A program made the translations under genes and the position numbers. A model generated the notes under the pieces. That model was given only the letters and a program-made list of their open reading frames with translations. It did not search any database and was not told the origin of the DNA. This document shows positions 37,484 through 50,693 of a DNA stretch of 64,000 nucleotides, one piece after another. The stretch is from NCBI RefSeq assembly GCF_023053635.1, contig NC_086173.1:139037197-139101196 (forward strand), written 5' to 3'. The DNA is from Elgaria multicarinata webbii. Lineage: Eukaryota; Chordata; Lepidosauria; Squamata; Anguidae. Position 1 is the stretch's first letter. Each line of letters opens with the position of its first letter.

Positions 37484-38389
37484 CATAGTATCATACCAGG
37501 TTTTGCTCTGTGTCCAAAGCAGATCTCGTGACACAGCCATATTCTCTAGACATGCGCTGATGCTTTTGATACCATTCAAATGTACGTTTGAATCCTGCAA
37601 GCATTTGGATATGAGAAGTCAAACATGGAAGTTGGGAACTAAAGCTCGGTTGATCAATCAGTCTGTCAATCAATCAATCAACTCCTTGGGAAGAAGAATG
37701 GAATCAGTACAAATAAATGTGAAAAAGAAACTGGATTTTATGGAGAACCATTGCTGAATGCCATCTATGTACATCTTTTTTATACAGGCAATACATTTCA
37801 GGTGATTTGCCTACCACATACAAGTTGCTCAGTCTAGAGAAATGGCTATGTTTAATTAACGCAAGCCAAAGAAAGCTCTGATCGAAGTGAACAAGAAGCA
37901 AACAGACTACAGCTGGGGAAACTTTGACTCTTGCTTGGAGGACTCAGTAACTGGGAGACCTAGGTTCATCTTGACTTCTGAATGTTAGTCAAGTGCCATG
38001 GATTGTACTAGCCAAAAAGTTGGATTCAATGAGGCCAAGCATGTGAAAGATGCGACACTGCGGGGCAGGAGTTAGGTTGGAGTGGGAGAACTGCTTTCAG
38101 CCTGAGGGCCAAATTCAATTCCAGAGCTCTCAGGGGGTGCAGTCCAGTGATGGGTGGAACCAAACATAAAGGGATAGGGGCGGGAAAAGGATATTGTAGC
38201 TTGAAGCTCTTACTATAAGTAACAAAGCCTTAGGAGAGGCATTTAGAATGGGGTAAAAACTGCATGAAAGCTAGGAGACCACCAATCAATTGGTGGGGTT
38301 AGGGAAAAGGGGGCGGAGTCAGAGGAAGGGAGCATGGCCATCTGGGGAACCCAAGTGCCAGATTTGGCCCAGGGCCGATTCTGAGAGTG

Positions 38390-38725
38390 CCTTGGACTGC
38401 AAGAAGATCAAACCATTCCATACTTCAGGAAATAAAGCCAGACTGCTCACTTGAGATAATGGTATTAAAGGCAAAACTGAAGTACTTTGGCCACATAATG
38501 AGAAGACAGGATACCCTGGAGAAGAGGCTGATGCTAGGGAAAGTGGAAGGCAAAAGGAAGAGGGGCCGACCAAGGGCAAGATGGATGGATGATATTCTGG
38601 AGGTGACAGACTTGACCTTGGGGGAGCTAGGGGTGGCGACAGCCGACAGAAAGCTCTGGCGTGGGCTGGTCCATGAAGTCACGAAGAGTCGGAAGTGACT
38701 GAACAAATAAACAACAACAACAAGT
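38390..38725 (+). mobile_element. Bov-B (RTE) LINE 3' end
   Basis: An open stretch encodes LKYFGHIMRRQDTLEKRLML, then KRGRPRARWMDDI and ...DRKLWRGLVHEVTKSRK, the well-known Bov-B ORF2 C-terminus. It is followed by GAGTCGGAAGTGACTGAACA and an ACAACAACAA tail. The 5' part is absent. Bov-B is abundant in squamates. Confidence 0.9.
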
Positions 38726-38729
38726 TAAA

Positions 38730-40790
38730 ATTAAACATGATTAATCGAAAATGGGAGCAAATACTTCTGATTTCCTTATGGTTGCACTGAAGGAGAAGAG
38801 ATGTGGAGCACATGAGCTTGGAGCGAGGCGAGGTTTGTTCCTGTCGTGATAATCAATGGTTTATTGTGACATCCAAGCATAGCCATGTTATATATTAGTT
38901 AAGATGCTGGAAATTTATTAAGGTATTGGGAATTTATTGGAGCGTAATGCTTTTTCTATATAAAAAAATGCTTTTTTATATATATAAAAAACACCCATGC
39001 ATAAAGTCACCATATGCAAACCTGCGTCTCCAACATCACTTTATATAAGAACTGGGTAGACTATATATAATGTGCAATATGAAAAAGTTTCTAGCAGCAT
39101 TTCTTTGGGCCAAAAGGTAGGTTACAAATTGTAAAAAGTAATCAAAGGTATATCTTTAGAAATCAGATTTCCCCCCTCTTCTTTTGTTCCTATTTTCCTC
39201 ATACTTTCCCACCTACGTACACCTCCCCTAGAGACAGATTGTACCACCCAAGGGAGGCCCACTGCAGGTTTGTGAATTATGGAATTAAAGGAACCAAGTG
39301 GTAGCAACTATATTCTCAATGCTCATTTACTTTTTATTTCCCCACCCCACCCCGAATTAAAGTGAATTATAACATGTATGCTTAAGGAAATCATCTGAAG
39401 ACACATATAGAATCCGAATGCTGAGTTTATGTGCTTTAGAAAAATCTCCCATCACAAGCCAAAATTGTTGCATTGTCCCCATCCTCCTCCATTCTGTGGT
39501 GTTCGTAAAACCCAAGCCAGAGATCAGCTTTTCATACTTTCTCTTAATTCAACTGCATGGCAAAGAACCAAATCTTACAGAAGAAAACATTACCAACTTG
39601 TCTTCATGACAGAACACTGAGTAGGTATAAAATTGCAATGGCCTCTATGCCAGGTTTTGTTTTTGTTTTTAAAAATCCTCCCTGCTTCTAAGATGAAAGC
39701 CTAATTTGATATTTTTGTAGTTATATAACAGTAATATTTTGTGACATTTTGTATTGTGACACTATAGATGAAATTGTCATCGGACTGACACCCTTTACTG
39801 TTTATTCCTTAATTACAACTGTTAACAACACTGCAGAGAAGCGTGCTAATCTGCCATCACATATTATGAAAACAACGTTATTGTTACAAACACCAACACC
39901 CACTCAACAGGATAGTTCTAAGATGGCAGTTTCTGTTTAAAAAGAGAGAGTGGGGGGGGGTCTGATTAGTTTAATGGACACTTCAGTAGCAAAGGGGGGG
40001 AAAGTTGACAGCAAACTTCTCAGTCTCCTTTTAAAATGGAAACATTTGTGAAATAGCAATTTAGAAGGAATTCTCGGTTAGTATGTTTTTGAGCGATTGA
40101 AATTTACGTATCCAGGATAACAATAGCAAGCAGTGCAGAGTCCCTGAAATTTCGGAAGACAGGTGTTTACGCATTTCACTCCTTCACATCTTTTGGGAAA
40201 CTGTGGTTGCAGTGTGTCTGCTCCCTCTGCTGGACAGACGTCATGCTACTTGCCTCTTTGGAACATTCACTCCCACCTGCTGTTCTCATCACTCCTCCAG
40301 GGAGCTTTCTAAGTTTAGCTGCCACTATCCCACAATTACCTGCTCGCTTTTCTCAGCCAATGAACTAAAGACTGCCCACCTGACAAGAGGAAATGCACAA
40401 CTGAAGTGCCAGGGGACTAGCCAGTTACATCACTGGAAAACAAAGGGCAAGCCATACTTCACTAAAGGGACAGTGAAAATTGCCCCTGGTTTCCCCCTTG
40501 CTTACTTAACTCAACTCTACCCTTTACACACCCTTGTACAACATTGGTCCACATCCTAAATATCCACAGGAATGTGGATACCTCTGAGGACCCATAAATG
40601 TGTGAGATGGGACCACAGCAGAGGCTAAGGGAGTGTTCTTTATTTTGAGACAAAGCAGTGGAAATTAAATTGTATTAATTACAATAATGGAATACCCTTG
40701 AATGTGTAATTCCAAAGAACAGTCTTTTTCATGGAATGTTGGTAGGAACTCAGGTAAAGAGGCGAACTCAGTCCAAAGTTTATACCCAGA
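38730..40790. other. Intergenic stretch without recognised gene
   Basis: AT-rich sequence between FEZF2 and C3orf14. Short TATA-rich pieces lie near 38960-39070. A repeat-free part near 39760-39900 is unremarkable. Nothing coding is recognised. Confidence 0.4.
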
Positions 40791-40794
40791 CCCA

Positions 40795-40925
40795 CTGTGG
40801 TTTAATGCTTGGTGTTGTACTTTCATCGGAGAAACACCAATTCAAATCTCACCTCTGTCTCTCTCAGCTTAACCTACCTCACAGGGTTGCTGTGAGGATA
40901 AAATGATGAGTGGGATAAAAATAAA
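40795..40925 (+). mobile_element. SINE (GAGAGCCAGTGTGGTTAGTG type), 3' part
   Basis: AATTCAAATCTCACCTCTGT (B-box region), then TTAACCTACCTCACAGGGTT GCTGTGAGGATAAAA. It ends in AAAATAAAATAAAATG. Confidence 0.65.
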
Positions 40926-42283
40926 ATAAAATGATCCAGCCAAAAACTATGTAGCTGCTATTGTTGCAGGGAACAATTAATCTTCCTCATTTATATAGTG
41001 ACTGTAAGTCAATTTTAAGTTCTCTTTGTGACTTCTGAGTAAATTAAATCTTCTAGATCCATGCACAGGAGAGCAGAAATGTATACAGATTCATGCAATC
41101 ATGATTGTCACACAAGGATAGGATTGCAAGTTTCATTAAATGCATTCAAATGACTGGACTATCTTGTGTTTATCAGATGAATCCATATATCCATGACTGT
41201 ATACATATATATCCATATATCCATGATAGTTTTTTTTTACACTGGTGAAATCCCACCTGTAGCCTTCTCAGTCCAGTAGTCTTACAGCAGTTAGAGATAA
41301 ATGAAATACATAGATGTAAAGTTAATTTGAGGCAGCTGGCAACAAATCATAATCACAGTGGTGCAAGAGAGTATATCGCCACAATTAAATATACTCACAT
41401 ACCACTGGTGATAAAAGCTAGTGCTTAATTAACTAGTGGTGTTATGGTAGTATTAACTCTTGAATGGCAATGCATCCCCAACCAGTGGAACTGGTTCTCA
41501 CCAGTGGCATATTGGGGGCAGTAGCTACATATCTGAATGATAAGACCCTAATCTGATTTATCCTTCTAGGAAAATATAACATAAAACTCAGGGCAGTGGG
41601 GGAAGTGCCATTGGAGTTATTCCCTTCTACCTGTCTCTTATTCTGATGGCATAACTGTCTATTAAGCCTCTAGTCTAACACAAAAATGAAACCCCATCTT
41701 TCCCTTGCTTCTCAGCTCTGAGGACCTTCAGCACCTCCCACCTTCTACCACTTGTGATTTCCAAGATGCTCACTTCAGAAATCCATGTCCTTAATAGTAA
41801 AGTGCAAAATGCATATATAGATCTTTACCTGTTAATTATATTCCACTGCTCAGAGCTGCAGGATGAAGCTTACAAAACGAGGGTTTGCATGAATATTAAT
41901 TTCAAGATATGAAAAACTACAGAGGTACTTGTTCAAGACTTTTATTTTGACAAACTATGTCCACAGAAAATGTAGCCTGATATGGGCTTCTGTTGCTGTA
42001 CACATTGGTGGCGGATTGATCCCAAGAACAAAGCTGAGTTCTCTTCAGTGCTGAAAAATGCTAAAATCCCAGTTAAATCCTGTTATACCAGCTAGATTCA
42101 AATCGAGTATTTTCAATATTTAATGACAGAGCAAGTATCCATAGATCAAATGAGACTGGGAGGAAGGGGATATGGCTTGGTTAAGAAGGAATGTGCAAAT
42201 GCAATAGGTCCTCTCTGCTTGAGCCTGCAGCACTTAGGTGCCCTCCTAGGGAGCAAGTGCTCTCATGGGGCAGACAATCAGAT

Positions 42284-42576
42284 TTTATTGGCAAAAGATA
42301 CCTCTCCTTTGTAAAAGTGATAGATGTGCAACAGATTAAATTATTTCTCATTTTTACTAGGTAATTGAACAGCTGAGTTGCCATCCTACAGTGTGCTGTC
42401 CATGTTTGATCTGAAAGACAGGTAGATAATAGGCCTTTTGGGGGGACGGTCTTCAATGCAGTTTTAGAATGAATGCTGCTTATCCAACAAAAATTTAAAA
42501 GAGCCATTTAATGATCCAACATTTGAAGGCTTGGACAGATCTTTCCCATGAACCTGGCTTGGTTTTTGTTTCCTTT
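42284..42576 (-). terminator. C3orf14: C3orf14 3' UTR with AATAAA signal
   Basis: On the minus strand about 290 bases of non-repetitive sequence follow the stop. AATAAA (TTTATT on the plus strand at 42284-42289) is the first good poly(A) signal. Confidence 0.55.
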
Positions 42577-42720
42577 TTATTTTGGTATCAATCCTTTTGA
42601 GAGACCTGATTTTTCCTTGATTGGCTTGATTTTTTTAACACCAACAGGGGCTTGTGTTCTTCCTAAAAAAAACGGCTCCCATTTGGGGATGGATTCTTCT
42701 ACTTTTGCCCAGTAAAGAGT
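42577..42720 (-). CDS. C3orf14: C3orf14 last coding exon
   Basis: The acceptor TCTTTTTCAG precedes 42720. The exon encodes [20 protein letters not shown], then a lysine-rich tail ending GLIPK and TAA at 42579-42577. The core YWAxVEExIPKWExFxLGR is shared with the human protein; the tail after it differs in sequence and length. Confidence 0.92.
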   Translation of the reverse strand, partial: TLYWAKVEESIPKWEPFFLGRTQAPVGVKKIKPIKEKSGLSKGLIPK

Positions 42721-45700
42721 CTGAAAAAGATATAACACAACAAGCAATTTAGCTCTCCTTCGCAACATAATCTACTATTTACCAGCCCATCAACAAAACA
42801 ATCTGAACATACAATGTGTTATTAAAGCTTGTTTTATGTGTAAAGCAATTTAGAAAAGGCCAAGCTACTTTGGTGCTAAATCTCAAATCCCTCAATTATA
42901 CAATATAATGGAGTCTGGAAGGATTTCAAGGCCTAAGTAAATTTGCAATGATTGGATGTGCCCTCTTGTGGTGAATAATGAATTAGAATGACAATCCTTG
43001 AACTTTATAACTGTTTCCTTGAGTTACACAGGAGTTATGTTTCTCTGAACAACAATATTATCCTCCAGAATTCTTAAAATTAAAATCCTTGCCTACAATG
43101 ATTTTAAAAATTTGGCGGCTAAAAATGCTTTGGCATTTGGGAGTGCAATAATGGACTGTATTGATTTAAAGGATTTTGCAGTTATTGGGTTCAAATAGTT
43201 TGACAATTAATTTTGCAAGGAATACACCCTCAACATCAAACAAAATAATTGCATCACGGCCCAGAACAGACTCAGACATCTTTCCAGAGGTCCATGACAT
43301 CTGGCTGGCCTTCGAAGCCATGATGTTCTAGCTTACTCAGCCTCCCTGCAAGCCTCTGGCCTTCGCTTTTGTGGGCAAGTCACTCAACCTGTACAGTGAG
43401 TCCAGACTTCTCGTAATATTCCCCTAAATAACTTGCGGCCACCACCTACTGATTTCACAGAGAGCAGCAGGATTCTCTCATTTAAACTGTATATCTGGCT
43501 GTGTAGTTTAAAGCCAGCTTCTAGAGAGAGATACGCTGATACCACCTGGACCAGAACACATTCATGAACTAAGTATATTTATTGATGGAAAACAACAGGC
43601 AGAACAAACAATTATTTGATACAGAATAACAAAGAAGTTTAGCTAGCGTGATCAGATACAAAACAAGGCAGAGCTCCTGCAGCTTTAACTGTTGTGATGA
43701 AAAGGGAATTTCACCAGGTGCTGCATGCATACAAATGACACCCACTGAAATACCCCTTTTCTACGCAGCTTAAAGATACAAGAGCCCTGTCCTCCTTTTC
43801 ATATGGTCACCCTAAACCTAACATCACTGCCTCCCCCTTTAAAAGCTATCCTAACCACCAGACTATTACCTTATCCTCTCTGTCCTCACTCCTCTAAAGC
43901 TCCTCTAAGTCCCACTTCTGTCTTTCTCAACTGACTTTCCTCACTGACTCACTATGACTCCACCCACCATTTCACCACACTCCCCTGCTGTCAATCACTC
44001 CTCCACTCATGCTTCTGTTACAGAAGCCATTCAAAATGTGTAGTCACTTTGTTCCTGATGCCCCCTTAGATGCCACCTTAAGCATTTGAAGTGTTCAGAG
44101 TGTCTCCAAAGTACAAACCCAGGGATAATCCCCATCTTCCCTCCCCACATCCAAACTCAGGAGGAAGCCTGAAGCTTGTCCATGTACTGTTCAGCTTCTC
44201 CTCCAAAATGCATGGATGATTCCCAGCCCCTCTCCCGAACAAGGGGGTAGGGAAGGGGACAAGGGATTGTTTCCTATAGCCACCTTGTGCTTTGGATGTA
44301 TTCTGAGCACCTTCAAAGTGCAGTGCAGTATGACTGAGGTGGCAGTGCTGAAACTGATCCTTTACTGCAGACTGATCTGTTTATAATCCATATTTCCTTT
44401 TAAAGACTGTCTCTCTTAGCATTGTTGACAAAAATCCCAAAGTATGAATCAAGTGAGCAGAAAAAGAGTTTTGCATCTCTCCTTTATCTCAATGAATTTC
44501 AGTTTCCAAAAATCCTAATATAAAAACATACAATATACTGAAAACTAAAATTGAGCCATACATTTATAGAAGTTAATATCCCACTAAGGCAGTATCAGAT
44601 GTTCCGTACTTACTGCAGCATTTGTCTTAATACTAAGTGGATTGCGGTGGCTGGTAGCAGATGCAAATAAATATCTATTTATCTTGATCTAATATCGATT
44701 TAGCAGCAGAGTACTAGGGGCATAGCAGTTATTGCATTTTTAAAGAATATTGTAATTTAACAAAAACATGAAGAATAAAACGTAAATGTTTATGTTAAAG
44801 ATAATCAAAAGTTGGGAGTCTGCCTTAGACTTACCTCGAGATTAACAATATCAGGATGTAGAAGTAAATGCTCTCTTGATTGTAGCTTTTTCCCTGCTGC
44901 TTCTACATCCTACAACACATGAGGCACCTTTTTAAAATGCTGCTGCTTCTAGAATTCACATATATGAAATTCAAATTTGATTTTAGCAACCATGAAAGTC
45001 AAACATTTCTCTACCCATACATGTTGGGCCTGTTCAGACAGCACGCTCAGCCATGGTTAGGCCGGCAACCCTTTTGCAGCAAATGGTTAGTGAGCATGTT
45101 TAAACCATGGTTATGTAGCCATTAGGAATCCTTCACACGATATGCTAAGCTATAATGTTTAGCTCAAAATGTTTAATCATAGTGGCTTATTGTGTCATCT
45201 GAACAGGGTCACTGTCAGTAAGTTATAAGTGACATCAGTGCATGTGGGGCTTTATAGCATAGGAGAAAATAGATTTCTGCCCCCAAATGCTTATAATCTA
45301 AAGCAGGGGTGTTGATCCTCAGGTCCAAGGGCCAAATCTGGCCCTCCAGGTGGTTCCCAATCTCTCAACCCACCTGCCACCTATCATGTGGTGGTTTCCC
45401 AGTATTTGCATAATTTCTTCCCCATTCTAAAAGGCTGAAATGCATCTCCTAAAGCATTTCAATCAGAAAGTTAAATCAGAAAGGTGGGTATACATGTAAA
45501 CAATTAAAAAAAAAGGATAATAAAGTATAAACATGAGCAAATATCAATATACATACTTAGAGCTCATTGCAGTTTGGGATGAGAATGGGAGGGGGCCTTC
45601 TTGGAAACGGTAGGTTTTGAGTAAGAAATGTTCAAAAAACAAAGCAAACAGCACAAAAACAAATCAGCCTGAGTACCAGCTTCAGTAATCTTGCTGATAC

Positions 45701-48700
45701 ATTTTTGCTCTAATACAGCAACTGATTTGCCCATGAAGTAAGGGTTTTTGCATATTGTCTGCTACACACACCTAACCAAATTAATTCAATCATGAGGAAT
45801 GCACCACACAGGAAAATGGTATGTGAATGACTGAGCAAGGAGAAGAAGAAAAAGTCAACATATTTTAACCCATAAGCTACAGTTTTATTGGAGGTGATGG
45901 CTCTGCTGATCCAGGGAATAAGTAAGCCCAGAATGAACTTTTCACGATCCCCAGCCACAAAACAAGACAGTACTAATGTTTAGTATTGGGGTATTAGATT
46001 ACTAGACACATACCACCATTGATCTTGGCTTCTTCCAATTATGTCGCTACTTTCAAGTATCCTACTTGCTCTGTCTTATAAGTTTGGTCTGAAATATCAG
46101 CTTCCTTTTGTCTCTGACCAGAGTATTTGGCCACAGATGTGAGAGAGAGCCCCAGAAGCTCTTTCAAGGGAAGTCTGAAGACACAAACGTGCAAATATCT
46201 GCATCTACAAGCTGGCTGGGAAGTGAGCTGCTCTGGGTGTGCTGAGGCCATTTTTGATATTCCTAGCACATTTCTCATTGTGGGTTGTATCCACTGTTAG
46301 TCCTACTTACAATAGACCCATGGAAATGAATGGGACACCAGTTAGACTACCATTGGATACAACTCATAGGCATGACAAATGTGATAGAAACATTTATCAT
46401 ACAGGTATTTATCATATATCTTGGCAGCAGTTGTGGCTTCCGGTTGAATGGGTTTGCTGCCATGCAATGTTAAATGGCCCTTACTCTGTGAAAAGTACAT
46501 GTGAAAAAATCTTGGGACTGTAGTTGATGACAAGGCGAACATGAGTCAACAGCGGCATGCAGCTGCAAAAAGGCTAATGCAATTTCAGGCTGCTTTAATA
46601 GATCTGCAGTTTCCAAGACATGGGAACTAATAGTTTCACTTTTTTTAGTGCTAGTCCAACCTCATCTGGAATACGGCATTCAGTTTCAGGCACTATGCTT
46701 TTGAAGATGTAGTCAAATTAGAATGTGTTCAGAGAAGGGCAACACGGGATCTCAAAAGACCACTTTTCAAATACCTTGAAGGGTGCTCACGTAGAAGAAA
46801 GCAAATACTTGTTCTTCTGCTATCCCAGAGCATAGGATGAGATCTAATGGGCTTAAGTTACAGGAAGGCAGATGTCAGTTGAGCATTAGGTGGAACATTA
46901 GGACCAATGGGATGGATTACAGGGGTGGGGTGTGTGTCTCTGCCTTGCTGGAATTCTTCAAGGAGAAGTTGGGTAGCTATCTGTTGGGAATGCTCTAACT
47001 CTGGGTTTCCTGCATCAAGCAAGGGGTTGGATTAGATGGCTTATAAGCCCTTCCAACTCCATACACCATATCCCAGGAAAACTTTGAATGTCTCAAAGGT
47101 TTTGTGCACATAAACAACAGGGGTGAGCAACTTTGAGAGGTCCAGGACATCCCTACAAAAAGCAAAATTAAAAAAGGCAAAATGTCTGGTTTGCCACCGA
47201 AATTTGGCAGCAAAGCACTCTGTAGTGCTATAAGGGCTACATCTCGGCCACAGCTAGACCTAAGGTTTATCCTGGGATCATCCAGGGTTCGCCCCTGCCT
47301 GTGCACTGGATCCCCTGTGTGTCACCTAGATGAACAGGTTTGACCCCTGGACGATCCAGGGATAAACCTTAGGTCTAGCTATGGCCCTAGCTTACTTCAG
47401 GATTAATTTAACCCTTTTGGCACTTTGCGGCAGGGCCTTGCTATTTACTGTTTTACTCTGTACAGCACCATGTACATTGATGGTGCTATATAAATATAAT
47501 AATAATAATAATAGCCACTACGGATTCCATTTTTTAGTTGTTGTAGCTGTTTTTAACATTTTAGCATGCAGCTGGGGAGGGGGTGCACCAGGAAGGCAAT
47601 GGGGGCTGCATGCTGCTCACCTCTGCTTTATAAGATTAAAATGCTCAAGGAAAGAACTTTCAGGAATAAGGCTAATACGATGGGAGATTTTAAAAGAATT
47701 TACTGTACCCTGATGAACACTCCTCAGTGTGTGAGAGTTGTCTTTGTCACTGAGCCCCGACTGCACGATTTGAACTTTATGTGCTGGGGGTAATTTACAG
47801 TTAAGATGATTCACTATTCGGAGCGAAAGCATTTGCTGTGCACATGAGATGAAGCCAATATTCTTTCTCAGAGAAAGCTACAAATAACAAAGCTACAGAG
47901 AAAGACAGCAATTTTGTTGAAGCTCTTCCCTGCTCAAGACAAAGATGACTTGCTAATATGCATTCATAACATGTGCACTAAGATGTAGAAAGGCAGCAAG
48001 CTGTTCACCAGACATTCAAACTCCAATGAAAACTCACCTCTATTAGCTTTTCTTAGGAAATTTGCACATGGACTTCCACTTCCATGTGCTGGGTTCACAG
48101 AGAACGAGACTCAATTTAAGGGGGAGGAGAAGCGCCTCCTTAACGCAGTGACACCCCCCTCTTTTTTTGTGAGCTTTCATACACAAACATTAAAGAGATC
48201 AAACGCAGGCCTTTTGGGCAAATTAAGAGAGATGGGAAGGGGCGTGGGAGTAGGGTGTGAAGGAGCCAATGCCGAATTGAAATGGAAGAAGAGAGTATAG
48301 CACAGATGGCATCGTCGGGAGCAGAAAGTGAGTGTGAAGAGTAAGGCGTTTTTCAAAATTAAGTTTTTTTTAAAAAAAGAAGGAAAATCCCCAAAGGGAC
48401 TTCCCATTATTCCCAAAGCATGGCAGCTCAGAAGAATTGGGATCTTGGGGGCAACAGGATCAAAAGGATGTGATGTTCTCAATGAGCAGAGTAGCCACTT
48501 GGAATATCATCAGAAGTAACTGTTACTCCAGCATAAACAGGGACTGAGCGATCTTGACTAACTTTAATGCAGTTGGCAATGAAAAGAAGTGACCATCTGA
48601 GTGATGGGGAAAACAAGTTAACCTTTCCTCCTTCCCACACAAATGCATTTATAGCAGTGTAAGACCTCCTGATTGCTCTAAGGGGAGGTGGGGAGGTGTT

Positions 48701-50658
48701 AACAATGTCAGCCTAACAACTCCCAAAACTAAGTGACAGAGCAGATGCACCATAAAACATACTCTTACAACATCTATGAAATGTCTCTTGCCCTGGACTA
48801 AAGAGATCCACTGTCATGATAATAGGACACACCTCAGACTCCCAGTTTTCTAAAGTGTTACATGACAGATCATTGTATTCTTATTGCCATGTTTTCTGCT
48901 AAACGCTACTGTCTCAGGAACATTTCCAGAGAATTACATAATCCAGTCCAAGATCATTTTGATGGCTACTTATTTCCCCCGCAAAAGGATGTTTATGATG
49001 GTAGAAAAGGAAAGTTCTTTGGGGCAAGAGAAAACATTACTGGTTTGTGTTGGTTTTAGTCGAGAAGGGCACTTTGGCACGGCCTATATACCAGATGTGT
49101 CTTTTTGTTGCTCCTATCCAGTTACAGCATATTTTGAAGTCTATTGTCATCCAGAATACTGATTTAATGACAGGCACTGACAGAAATTGTTGCTGGAAGC
49201 TGAAATATGCCTTAAAGGGGAAAAAAGATGCTACTGAAATATTAGATGGCACCTTTGCATTTGCAGAGAGCTAGAGGCTGCCATATCTCCCCACCCCCCT
49301 TTAAGGTTTAACTGACAGGGTTAGCTTTTGGCAATTATTTCCAATATTTTAAAAGTCACCAGTAAAGACACCTTTGGCATGTGAAGTGCATTTTAAAAAT
49401 ATATATTTGATTTCAAACACTGGCTTTATAAAAGTTTTGAAGACCACTGGGAGTAACGTGACAGAGAGTGAATAGCAAAATGATCAACTCACATCTGGTT
49501 TCTGGAATGCCTACTAAATATACCTTAAGATGAGAATGGAAAAGACTACAATCTATAATGCTTCTAGAACACATTCATTGCTACAGTGCTTCTAAAAGCC
49601 TTCAGAAAAACAGTAACATCAGCACAGCTTATAACACTTTTTAAAAGCTTACTTGATATACCACATTTGTTTCTCAAACATCCTTCAAGAAGGATACATG
49701 CAAATATCCCATTTTCTTCTCACAACAACCCTGTGAGGTGGGCTAAGCTGAGAGACAGTGACTGATCCAAGGTCACCCAGTGAGTTTCAGTAAGGACTTG
49801 AATCCAGGTATCTCCAACTTCAAACACAGCATTCTATCTTCCACACTGGCTGTCTGCTATTATACTATTCACTGCATTGATCAGTATTCTATATCATCTA
49901 ATAACACCAGAGATTTCACATTACAAATTGGCCAAGTGGTAGTGAATCCTCCTCTAATGTAGAATATTGAAATCAATGAGCCTACTCTAAGTATGACTAA
50001 ATGTGGATCTTGGACAACTGCTCCTCTACAGCAAAAGAGTGAAGCAGGAAACAGAGTAGATTCAAATATAACCGCTCCTGTACCTTATCTCAAGCAGTCT
50101 TGATCTTAATAAATGAAAGAGGCCACTCCCTAATACTTAAAATGTCTCCTTTTGTTGGATTTTGGGAGTTGATTGGTCTACTGTTTGGCATTCAAACATA
50201 TGTAGGATCGTCTAGCTGAAGATTGTTTACAAGAAGAACTTCAACCTTTGCTTCCTACAGGACTTAATTCGAAGTGCACAAGAGAATGCAAAAGTACCAA
50301 CGGTTCTGATGTAACCTAATTGGAAGTTTAAAATACAAAGTTGGAGTTGACACTTGTGATGCTCTACAGGTACCACCAACTTTGAAAGCAATACTGCCCT
50401 CTTTTGTCTTAATTTTGAGAGCGATTATGGTGAATCTGAGAGTGCATCTCATAGAATTCCTCAATTTCTGTGACAATACCATGACACTTAATTTATTCCT
50501 CTTGGTGCCAGACATATGCCTATTAAATAGCTGTGGGTGGACAAGGAATAAATCAGATTTGGTATTTATAATTATTTTGCAATAAACTTTATTTAATCTA
50601 GTAGTATCCCTTTTCAGAAAGGGGTTATTACTCTGTCTGTCTGTCTGTCTGTCTGTCC

Positions 50659-50693
<35 letters not shown>

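Noticed and set aside
46039-46278. Minus-strand 79-codon frame in C3orf14 intron
   Set aside because: No family resemblance and no consistent splice signals. It partly overlaps a dispersed repeat at 46277.
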